Below, piece after piece: positions 1 through 4,849 of a stretch of 7,458 nucleotides of DNA. The stretch spans positions 1 through 7,458 of the forward strand of contig JAKAOI010000102.1 in assembly GCA_021812265.1 (NCBI GenBank), read 5' to 3'. The number at the start of each line of letters is the position of its first letter. The stretch's first letter is position 1. Both the position numbers and the translations under genes were made by a program. This DNA is from Chloroflexota bacterium. GTDB lineage: Bacteria; Chloroflexota; Ktedonobacteria; Ktedonobacterales; JACDGC01. The notes under the pieces are model-generated. The model searched no databases. It had not been told where the DNA came from and was given only the letters and a program-made list of their open reading frames with translations.

Positions 1-874
1 TATTTAATGAAGCGACAGTTACTCCATTAGCAGAAGCGGCAACAGGAGTAGGATCTGTGGTTGAAGCAGAGTTAAGGAGAGTGGTCCAATGGTTTCCCAA
101 ATCTGAAGTAAGAAATCCGACCATGCCGGAGTTTGTCATACCCCATATTTGCAGCGCTTTTTGAGTTCCTGATATGAGAGTGATATGAGTTATTGCTGTG
201 GCGTCTATTTTATCAGACACATCGAGGTGAAAGCTATTTTGCTTGCTGGGGAAAGCAACTACCGCTGCATATCCCATTTGATTTCCCGCCATGTCAAAAC
301 CCACAACAAATGTAGATCCAATCCATCCCATTTGTGAAACTGCGGCGTCTGAATCTAGTGTGGTGGATTGCGCAGACCATGTAATTCCGCCGTCATAAGA
401 CCGCTGAATAGCATATTCGCCCGGCGCCGGAATTTCACCGGAAAGCAGAACAATATCTTGTGTGTTTATTGGATCTATCGAAATATAATCACCGACAGAT
501 GCAGTAATATTGCTGATTTTTTGCCATGTTGTTCCGGCGTCTGTAGTTTTATAGATTGCTTGAGACATTGGGGTTGTTAAAACAGCAGCGTACCCAATTG
601 TTGGTGTTTGTGCGGAAAAAGAGTAATTCGTAATCCTTTGCGGTAAGCCTTGGCTTGTTGTCCATGTTCCTATAGTCAACGACCAATGCATTTGTAAGCC
701 CGATGATTGAGATTGGACAGATGTTGTCGCGCCGGTATTTTTTACCGAATGTAATCCGTGAAGGCTGATGAAACCGATAGCAGCGCCAACCAATATAATG
801 ATGGCGCTTGCTATTCCAATAATGCTTGCTACTGAACTTCGCTGGTTTCCTCTGCTTTTCATGGGGGTAGACAT
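1..874 (-). CDS. Membrane-anchored exported protein with Asp-box (BNR/sialidase-like) repeats, partial
   Basis: An open frame of 291 codons starts with ATG at 874-872 and runs without a stop off the left edge, so the C-terminus is missing. An AGGAG Shine-Dalgarno (887-883, minus strand) lies 8 nt before this ATG. A second ATG at 878-876 in another frame is only 4 nt from it and gives a basic, low-complexity translation, so it was rejected. Residues 1-12 are polar and basic, and about 15-38 form one strongly hydrophobic helix, consistent with an uncleaved signal anchor or signal peptide and an exported C-terminal part. Three Asp-box motifs (S/T-x-D-x-G-x-x-W) are visible: YKTTDAGTTW (108-117), QRSYDGGITW (157-166) and FLTSDLGNHW (254-263). 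Asp-boxes mark beta-propeller blades in sialidase, sortilin and YCF48-like proteins. They do not prove sialidase activity, and no catalytic Arg triad or FRIP motif was recognised. The Ser/Thr-rich, Cys-free sequence suits an extracellular protein. Substrate and role are unknown. Confidence 0.75.
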   Translation of the reverse strand, partial: MSTPMKSRGNQRSSVASIIGIASAIIILVGAAIGFISLHGLHSVKNTGATTSVQSQSSGLQMHWSLTIGTWTTSQGLPQRITNYSFSAQTPTIGYAAVLTTPMSQAIYKTTDAGTTWQKISNITASVGDYISIDPINTQDIVLLSGEIPAPGEYAIQRSYDGGITWSAQSTTLDSDAAVSQMGWIGSTFVVGFDMAGNQMGYAAVVAFPSKQNSFHLDVSDKIDATAITHITLISGTQKALQIWGMTNSGMVGFLTSDLGNHWTTLLNSASTTDPTPVAASANGVTVASLN

Positions 875-975
875 GCATTTTTCTCCTAAAATTTTGATTT
901 GTGGTTGTAGTAACCAAATGAACAATGAAAAAAATGTATGAAATATCCATTGCTAAACAAATAATTTTTAGCTTG

Positions 976-1005
976 ATATTATGTGGTTGTATATTTTAAT
1001 TTCAA
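976..1005 (-). promoter_or_regulatory. Candidate promoter for the Asp-box gene
   Basis: On the minus strand TTGAAA (1005-1000) resembles a -35 box (5 of 6 to TTGACA) and lies 18 nt before TAATAT (981-976), a 4-of-6 match to TATAAT. It would give a leader of roughly 95 nt. The surrounding DNA is so AT-rich that such matches arise easily; confidence is low. Confidence 0.25.
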
Positions 1006-1052
1006 TTGTCTTACAATGTATCTTTCATAGTAATTTAGACGAATCTACCGCT

Positions 1053-1079
1053 AAAAAAATAACAAAACAAAAAAATTTT
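1053..1079. other. Clustered A-tracts, possible bent DNA
   Basis: A7 at 1053-1059, A4 at 1064-1067 and A7 running into T4 at 1069-1079 are spaced about 7-10 bp between centres. Tracts roughly in helical phase between two divergent promoters are a classical setting for intrinsic curvature. Whether it matters here is inference. Confidence 0.4.
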
Positions 1080-1118
1080 GATTGTAATTTGCTGTGAAAC
1101 GGATGTTTCTTGCTTCTT

Positions 1119-1150
1119 TGCAGATGTTTTTGTTTGGTTGATTATCTGCA
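1119..1150. repeat. Inverted repeat TGCAGAT-N18-ATCTGCA
   Basis: Perfect 7-bp arms lie at 1119-1125 and 1144-1150 with an 18-nt spacer. The repeat sits about 80 bp upstream of the -10 box at 1234. The centre-to-centre distance of 25 bp is not an exact number of helical turns. It could bind a regulator or be chance. Confidence 0.4.
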
Positions 1151-1230
1151 TTTATCCATTGCCAAATGCGCAATCCGGCAAATCCTTTCGTTTTTCCGGT
1201 GGATGGCGCGTGTTGTGGTAAGGTTTTCTG

Positions 1231-1239
1231 TGATATAAT
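1231..1239 (+). promoter_or_regulatory. Extended -10 promoter for the DUF59-mrp genes
   Basis: TGATATAAT is a perfect TATAAT (1234-1239) preceded by the TGn extension (1231-1233), the form that can work with a weak -35. The best upstream partner is TTGTGG (1213-1218) at a short 15-nt spacing. Transcription would start near 1246 and give a leader of about 97 nt before the DUF59 start codon. No equally good promoter was found before mrp, so this one probably serves both genes. Confidence 0.65.
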
Positions 1240-1265
1240 CTGAGTAAATTAGTCAACATTACTGT

Positions 1266-1324
1266 GCGGCGCGAAACGCTTCATGTCTTATGCGCCGTTG
1301 TATATTTTTGCGCAAATTGCGCCG
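1266..1324 (+). promoter_or_regulatory. Leader with alternative stems before the DUF59 gene
   Basis: CGGCGC at 1267-1272 can pair with GCGCCG at 1292-1297 (8 bp if two flanking G-T pairs are counted) or with a second GCGCCG at 1319-1324. Separately GCGCAA (1310-1315) and TTGCGC (1317-1322) form a perfect short palindrome that competes for the second copy. The last elements end about 10 nt before the Shine-Dalgarno GGAG (1334-1337), so folding could affect ribosome access. This is visible pairing potential only; no known riboswitch class was recognised. Confidence 0.35.
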
Positions 1325-1342
1325 CGGAAAGTTGGAGCATGT

Positions 1343-1663
1343 ATGTCTGAAGACGCTGAGTTGGTGGTTAAGGAAGAGGCGGTATATGATTCTTTGCGTG
1401 ATGTTTATGATCCTGAAATTCCCGTCAATATTGTGGAGCTAGGCTTAATTTACGATCTCAAAATTACAGGCAGCCATGTGGATATCGTTATGACACTCAC
1501 CGCTATTGGCTGCCCGGTTGCCGGCGAAGTGATGCAAGATATTGCTAACCATATAAAAGTTGTCCCCGGTGTGCAATCTTGCAATGTAGAATTAACTTTT
1601 GATCCGCCTTGGACAACGGATAAGATGTCGGAAGACGCCAAATGGGAATTGGGGATTTTATAG
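1343..1663 (+). CDS. DUF59/MIP18-family Fe-S cluster assembly protein (SufT/PaaD-like)
   Basis: This 106-residue protein is the usual length for a free-standing DUF59 domain. The ATG at 1343 has GGAG (1334-1337) 5 nt upstream; the in-frame ATG at 1283 would add 20 residues outside the domain and has no Shine-Dalgarno. Family hallmarks are visible: DPEIPVNIVELGLIYDL (23-39), a TLTAIGCP segment with the conserved cysteine at C57, and FDPPW (86-90). DUF59 proteins act in the cytoplasm in Fe-S cluster assembly or maturation of target proteins (SufT, the eukaryotic MIP18 branch), and PaaD is a specialised member in phenylacetate degradation. No paa genes are nearby and the next gene is an Mrp ATPase, so a general Fe-S role is favoured. 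Mrp starts 128 nt downstream with no clear terminator between, suggesting co-transcription. The family call is firm; the exact partner is inference. Confidence 0.9.
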   Translation: MSEDAELVVKEEAVYDSLRDVYDPEIPVNIVELGLIYDLKITGSHVDIVMTLTAIGCPVAGEVMQDIANHIKVVPGVQSCNVELTFDPPWTTDKMSEDAKWELGIL

Positions 1664-1726
1664 CCGCTTGGCGCTGTTCCTACCCGTGCGCGCAAAAAGG
1701 CGCATATACTATATTAGGCAATTGTT

Positions 1727-1752
1727 AAGCGTTGAAGCTGTATGCAACGCTT
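1727..1752 (+). repeat. Inverted repeat in the DUF59-mrp spacer
   Basis: AAGCGTTG (1727-1734) and CAACGCTT (1745-1752) are perfect 8-bp arms around a 10-nt loop, a plausible RNA hairpin about 40 nt before the mrp start codon. No T-run follows, so it does not look like an intrinsic terminator. It could mark a processing or stability element between the two cistrons, or an operator. Confidence 0.45.
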
Positions 1753-1791
1753 GCCGCATCCCTAAAGAAATTGACAGAGGTTTTTCATTCA

Positions 1792-2817
1792 ATGCCAGTA
1801 GATATAACTGAAGATATGATTATTCGCAATGTGGTCGAAAACTATCCGCAAACGGCGCAAGTCTTTCAAGCGCATGGCCTGCCGTGCGCCGCATGCCATA
1901 TAGGCGCCAGTGAAAGTGTGTCGCAAGGCGCCCGCACCCATTCACTGCCAGTGGATGCTCTCCTGAAAGATTTGAATCACGCCGCAAACGGTGAGCCGCT
2001 GGAGGGGGTAAAGCCCCGCACTAAGATGCCGACCGGCAAAGGCATTCCTTTGCAAATGGCCGGGGACACGAAACCCAAAATTCGCAATATCATTGCAATT
2101 ATGAGCGGTAAAGGCGGAGTCGGCAAATCGCTGGTGACCGGCTTAATTGCCATTGCCCTGCAGCGAAGCGGTCTGAAAGTGGGCGTTTTAGATGGCGATA
2201 TTACCGGACCAAGCATCGAGCAAATGTTTGGCGTATTCGGCGCGCCTATCAAAAATGAAACGGGCATAGAAGCGCTGGTTACACAGCATGGCATAAAAAT
2301 TGTCTCCATGAATATGTTTCTGCCAAATCGCAGCGACCCGGTAGTATGGCGCGGCCCCATGATTTCCAGCGCAATTAAGCAGTTTTATAATGATGTGGAC
2401 TGGGGAAATTTAGATTATCTGCTGATCGATCTTCCTCCCGGAACTTCCGACGCGCCAATGACGGTTATGCAGTCACTGCCTCTTGATGGGGTTGTTATCG
2501 TTTCATCTCCTCAGATGCTGGCAACTACGATTGTGAAAAAAGCTATCGGTATGGTGAACACACTGAAAGGCCGCATTGTCGGCATTGTTGAAAATATGGC
2601 GTTTTTGCGCTTGCCGAACGGCGACCGTATGGAGCCATTTGGATCCAGCAACGGCGCAGATCTTGTTGCAATGACCAGCGCGCCGCTTTTAGCGCAGCTC
2701 CCCATCGATCCGGCGATTGCTTCGCTGTGCGACCGCGGCCGCATTGAAGAGTATGACAGCGAAGAGTTTACCGCTTTGGCCGAAAACTTTATTAAAGCGG
2801 TTACAATCGTTCGATAA
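1792..2817 (+). CDS. mrp: Mrp/NBP35-family P-loop ATPase with N-terminal DUF1858 domain
   Basis: The ATG at 1792 gives 341 residues starting right at the first domain; AGAGG (1776-1780) lies 11 nt upstream, a long but usable spacing. An in-frame TTG at 1732 would add 20 residues but lacks a Shine-Dalgarno. Residues 1-64 match DUF1858, a small redox-type domain with its CxxC at C32-C35. A linker (about 65-96) leads to the ATPase: deviant Walker A SGKGGVGKS (105-113) with the signature lysine K107, LDGDITGPS (133-141), and DLPPGTSD (213-220). This is the SIMIBI-class Mrp/ApbC/NBP35 fold, which acts as a dimeric Fe-S cluster carrier in the cytoplasm. Two oddities: the usual N-terminal DUF59 domain is missing and encoded by the adjacent upstream gene, and the CxxC expected after VENM (266-269) is replaced by a cysteine-free LRLPNGDRMEPFG stretch. 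The only other cysteine is C313. The family is certain; carrier function is inferred from homology and context. Confidence 0.93.
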   Translation: MPVDITEDMIIRNVVENYPQTAQVFQAHGLPCAACHIGASESVSQGARTHSLPVDALLKDLNHAANGEPLEGVKPRTKMPTGKGIPLQMAGDTKPKIRNIIAIMSGKGGVGKSLVTGLIAIALQRSGLKVGVLDGDITGPSIEQMFGVFGAPIKNETGIEALVTQHGIKIVSMNMFLPNRSDPVVWRGPMISSAIKQFYNDVDWGNLDYLLIDLPPGTSDAPMTVMQSLPLDGVVIVSSPQMLATTIVKKAIGMVNTLKGRIVGIVENMAFLRLPNGDRMEPFGSSNGADLVAMTSAPLLAQLPIDPAIASLCDRGRIEEYDSEEFTALAENFIKAVTIVR

Positions 2818-3117
2818 TTTTTTCTGCTGCCGGTATAGGGCGAACTATTTTGCGCACTGGCGTCTGAGCTATTTCCGACGCTATGTGCGCGCTGAACGGT
2901 TTTTGAAATATATAACTAAGCAAAAACACCGGCGCCCCAGACCTATTCTCGCCGTAAAACCATTTGCGGGCGCATCTTCCGTCCCCCCAAAAACGTCCCC
3001 AAAGAGGACACCATGATGGCGTTCTTCAGTGTTCTTTTCCTGGTTCTTTGAGTCAGCAAGAAATGCAAGCATTTCTCGTCTTCCTTACTCTCCCCAGGCG
3101 TGAATTCCCGATGGACT

Positions 3118-3149
3118 TGTGATACGCATATGCCGTATATCGTATCACA
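3118..3149. repeat. Nested inverted repeat TGTGATACG-N14-CGTATCACA
   Basis: Perfect 9-bp arms lie at 3118-3126 and 3141-3149. The 14-nt spacer contains a second CGTAT (3134-3138) that can also pair with ATACG (3122-3126), and the arm overlaps the 8-bp palindrome GCATATGC (3126-3133). It lies about 130-165 bp before the candidate bioY -10 box. No T-run follows, so an operator or RNA element fits better than a terminator. Confidence 0.5.
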
Positions 3150-3204
3150 GAGAGGAGCGTACCTATCAGCGCCTTGGAAGACGTGAACAGAAAAGTCTCT
3201 ATTG

Positions 3205-3238
3205 GGGTAAAAAATAAGAAACTTATTTTGACCCTTTT
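3205..3238 (+). terminator. AT-rich hairpin with short T tail upstream of bioY
   Basis: AAAATAAG (3211-3218) and CTTATTTT (3222-3229) form a perfect 8-bp stem around AAA. A lower GGGT/ACCC helix (3205-3208 with 3231-3234) is separated by a small internal loop, and TTTT follows at 3235-3238. The shape is terminator-like on the plus strand, but the stem is weak in G-C and the T tail is short. It could end an unrecognised upstream transcript. Confidence 0.35.
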
Positions 3239-3280
3239 CACTAGCCGCAATTGCATGATAGGATAAAGTGTGACTGGGGA

Positions 3281-3286
3281 TATAAT
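3281..3286 (+). promoter_or_regulatory. Candidate -10 box for the bioY operon
   Basis: A perfect TATAAT stands 55 bp before the bioY start codon. No good -35 lies at 16-18 nt spacing; TTGCAT (3251-3256) is 24 nt away. This predicts a leader of about 50 nt. No BirA-, BioR- or BioQ-type operator was recognised around it. Confidence 0.4.
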
Positions 3287-3341
3287 TTTCCCCTAACACA
3301 GCAGCAATATTTTTAAGATATTATTTTGGAGGATACACTTC

Positions 3342-3944
3342 ATGGCTTCGACACCAAGCGCATTGGCTGATCGACTCATTTCTAAATCTTCGGCGCCGAT
3401 GATAAACATAACGCGCGACGCCGGTCTTATTTTTGCCGGCTCCTTATTTGTCGCGCTGCTGGCTCAAGCGCAAATTCCTTTACAGCCTGTGCCGGTTACC
3501 TTGCAAACTTTTGGTGTGCTGCTGATCGGCGCTGTTCTTGGCTCTCGGCGCGGCGCGCTGGCAATGTTGGCGTATGCTATTGAAGGCGCAGCAGGTTTAC
3601 CGGTTTTTGCCGGAGGAACTTTCGGTGTGGCGCGCATTATTGGCCCGACAGGCGGCTATATCATCGGATTTATTTTTGCGGGGATGTTAGTTGGCTGGTT
3701 AGCTGAACGCGGATGGGACAGAACGCCATGGATGATGACGTTGGCTATGATTGCGGGCAACATCGTTATTTATAGTTTTGGCGCTCCTTGGCTTGCGTAT
3801 TGGCTGCATTCCTTTTCGTTAGCGTTGCAGTATGGCGTATATCCATTTTTAATTGGCGATATGCTAAAAATTGTTGCGGCGGCAATTGCATTGCCATTGG
3901 CGCATTGGGTCGTTAACGCTGTACAATTGCATAAGGGAAAGTAA
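3342..3944 (+). CDS. bioY: Biotin transporter BioY (ECF S component)
   Basis: This 200-residue membrane protein is the normal BioY length. The ATG at 3342 has a strong GGAGG (3328-3332) 9 nt upstream. Family signatures are PVPVTLQTF (49-57) followed by GVLLIGAVLGSRRGALAM, the glycine-rich EGAAGLPVF (81-89), GPTGGYIIGF (101-110) and PFLIGDMLKI (168-177), within about six hydrophobic segments. BioY binds biotin in the cytoplasmic membrane and normally works with the EcfA/EcfA' ATPases and EcfT (BioM and BioN in dedicated operons). None of these is encoded in this window, so it either works as a solitary BioY or uses a shared energy-coupling module elsewhere; the sequence cannot decide. The next gene begins 20 nt after its stop, so the two probably form an operon. 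The presence of a biotin uptake gene hints at partial dependence on external biotin. Confidence 0.93.
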   Translation: MASTPSALADRLISKSSAPMINITRDAGLIFAGSLFVALLAQAQIPLQPVPVTLQTFGVLLIGAVLGSRRGALAMLAYAIEGAAGLPVFAGGTFGVARIIGPTGGYIIGFIFAGMLVGWLAERGWDRTPWMMTLAMIAGNIVIYSFGAPWLAYWLHSFSLALQYGVYPFLIGDMLKIVAAAIALPLAHWVVNAVQLHKGK

Positions 3945-3964
3945 AAACATAAAGGCGTTGTTTC

Positions 3965-4618
3965 ATGGCAATACAAACGTATCGCAACTATCCTAAAGAT
4001 ACTTGGAAATGGCTGTGGCCAGATGTTCTTACCAGGTTGATTCCGTTTGTAGCTGCAGCATTGTTGTATGCGCATTTTGCCGGGGGGCTAGCCGCCATCG
4101 GGCTGGTAGCTCCCCCTGAAGGGTGGCCGGCGGCAATTGCTATCGGCTTGGTTGTCGGCGCCTTTTTGTGTGTATGCGCAATCTATTGGAGACGGCAAAC
4201 ATTGCCGAATTATCGTCTGCCAACCGGCGGCGATCAACTGCTGCAAAGTTTTTTTTATTTGGCAGTCAACGCCCCTATTGAAGAAATTTTTTGGCGCGGT
4301 ACGGCGCAATCACTGGCTATAACGGGTTTATATAAGGCGCATCTTCCGCTGTTTTGGGCAGAAGCTGTCGCTGTCGCCGCCGTTTCAATTGTATTTGGCG
4401 CTTATCACCGCTTAGGCGGTTATCCTTGGAAATTTAATATTGCCGCAATGCTCGCCGGATCTGTTTTTGGACTGTTCTATCTCGCCCTGCCGGGTCCCTC
4501 CATTGTGTCTGCGGCAATTGCTCATGGTCTTACCACTGCCGGTTACCTCTCTTGGGGCGACGCTGCCCTGTATCGCATTCATATACGAAAACTGCAAAAA
4601 GAACAAGCGCAATTGTAA
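3965..4618 (+). CDS. CPBP-family intramembrane protease homologue (CAAX/Abi type)
   Basis: A 217-residue polytopic membrane protein with ATG at 3965; AAAGG (3951-3955) lies 9 nt upstream. Hydrophobic segments are near 22-40, 54-74, 92-105, 128-148, 158-175 and 178-196. The family's active-site motifs are visible: EEIFWRG (106-112, the EExxxR motif), FGAYH (144-148, the FxxxH motif) and a third histidine, H187, in AHGLTT. In many members the third motif carries N or D four residues after this histidine; here that position is T191, a deviation that may or may not affect catalysis. CPBP proteins include Rce1-like glutamate proteases that cleave prenylated or other membrane substrates, and bacterial members linked to bacteriocin self-immunity or of unknown role. 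Its place 20 nt behind bioY suggests co-expression, but no functional link is established. The C-terminal tail (about 204-217) is basic and polar, probably cytoplasmic. The family is well supported; the substrate is unknown. Confidence 0.85.
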   Translation: MAIQTYRNYPKDTWKWLWPDVLTRLIPFVAAALLYAHFAGGLAAIGLVAPPEGWPAAIAIGLVVGAFLCVCAIYWRRQTLPNYRLPTGGDQLLQSFFYLAVNAPIEEIFWRGTAQSLAITGLYKAHLPLFWAEAVAVAAVSIVFGAYHRLGGYPWKFNIAAMLAGSVFGLFYLALPGPSIVSAAIAHGLTTAGYLSWGDAALYRIHIRKLQKEQAQL

Positions 4619-4644
4619 AAAATTTGCCGGTATTTAAAACGCTT

Positions 4645-4816
4645 AGGTGTCCGATTTACTATAGTAATATGCGGCTGATTCGCAAAAACGGACCTATTGC
4701 GGCGCTGATACTTTGATGTTCAGCGCAAGCCCCAAAGCGCAGATTTCTGCGCGTTACCGGCGCCGCTGGCCGCTTCAGCGCAGAATTAGAGGAAATATCT
4801 GCTTGTGTGTTTTTTT
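4645..4816 (+). promoter_or_regulatory. Inverted-repeat-rich putative leader of ppk2
   Basis: Several complementary segments overlap: GCGCTGA (4702-4708) can pair with TCAGCGC at 4720-4726 or at 4775-4781; GCGCAGA (4737-4743) pairs with TCTGCGC (4746-4752), which can instead pair with GCGCAGA at 4778-4784; CGCTG (4764-4768) pairs with CAGCG (4776-4780). TTCAGCGCA is a 9-bp direct repeat (4719-4727 and 4774-4782). An outer imperfect stem joins AGG-TCCG (4645-4653) to CGGACCT (4689-4695). A weak GCAGA/TCTGC stem (4780-4784, 4798-4802) is followed 7 nt later by T7 (4810-4816). The segment at 4775-4784 has at least three mutually exclusive partners, the logic of an attenuator, but no known riboswitch is recognised and no promoter is clear. 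Confidence 0.35.
4656..4667. promoter_or_regulatory. Perfect 12-bp palindrome TTACTATAGTAA
   Basis: This uninterrupted palindrome lies 38 bp after the CPBP stop codon. It contains TATAGT and is followed by TAATAT, both weak -10 candidates without a matching -35. It could be an operator over a ppk2 promoter; no regulator family could be assigned. Confidence 0.35.
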
Positions 4817-4849
4817 GCGGCGTATCTATGATGGAATCAGGACAATGTA

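Larger units (their letters stand above)
875..1342. other. Divergent intergenic region (468 bp), AT-rich in its left half
   Basis: This gap separates the minus-strand Asp-box gene from the plus-strand DUF59 gene. No convincing coding frame was found. Roughly 900-1080 is very AT-rich, with A/T tracts at 1053-1079. The right half contains a strong extended -10 promoter (1231-1239) and a GC-richer leader with paired inverted repeats (1266-1324). A frame open from an ATG at 1283 is in phase with the DUF59 gene but lacks a Shine-Dalgarno, so it is treated as leader rather than coding sequence. Confidence 0.8.
2818..3341. other. Intergenic region (524 bp) between mrp and bioY
   Basis: No convincing gene was found. 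Several short frames cross it on both strands. The best, a 63-codon minus-strand frame (3072-2881) with ATG and an AGGAAG-like site upstream, resembles nothing I recognise. Structures present are a nested inverted repeat (3118-3149), a hairpin with a short T tail (3205-3238) and a perfect TATAAT (3281-3286). No clear terminator stem was seen right after the mrp stop, although T6 follows it (2818-2823). No tRNA, SRP RNA or known riboswitch motif was recognised. An unannotated small RNA remains possible. Confidence 0.7.

Noticed and set aside
161..168. SDGD instead of GDG in the transketolase cofactor motif (residues 161-168) as a broken active site
   Set aside because: The metal-binding Asp and Asn are kept, and I recall SDGD-type motifs from transketolases of several phyla.
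549..950. Minus-strand frame of 133 codons overlapping the start of the Asp-box gene
   Set aside because: Its ATG nearest the Shine-Dalgarno is too close (4 nt). The translation is basic and unlike a folded protein, and the neighbouring frame has a membrane helix, Asp-boxes and no stop to the window edge.
1283..1342. N-terminal extension of the DUF59 protein from ATG 1283
   Set aside because: No Shine-Dalgarno precedes it, the added 20 residues lie outside the conserved domain, and ATG 1343 has GGAG at good spacing.
1732..1791. N-terminal extension of Mrp from TTG 1732
   Set aside because: It has no Shine-Dalgarno, starts inside an inverted repeat, and the DUF1858 domain begins at ATG 1792.
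2815..2823. T-run right after the mrp stop codon as an intrinsic terminator
   Set aside because: No convincing stem precedes the T6 tract.
2881..3072. Minus-strand frame of 63 codons in the mrp-bioY gap with an AGGAAG-like site
   Set aside because: No recognisable domain, an irregular composition, and several other frames of similar length cross the same gap. Kept only as a remote possibility of a small gene.
2943..3299. Minus-strand frame of 118 codons in the same gap
   Set aside because: It needs a GTG start without a Shine-Dalgarno, crosses the inverted repeats and the bioY -10 box, and shows no known motif.
4619..4849. Known riboswitch upstream of ppk2
   Set aside because: No conserved core of the fluoride, guanidine, cyclic-di-GMP or cobalamin classes was recognised.
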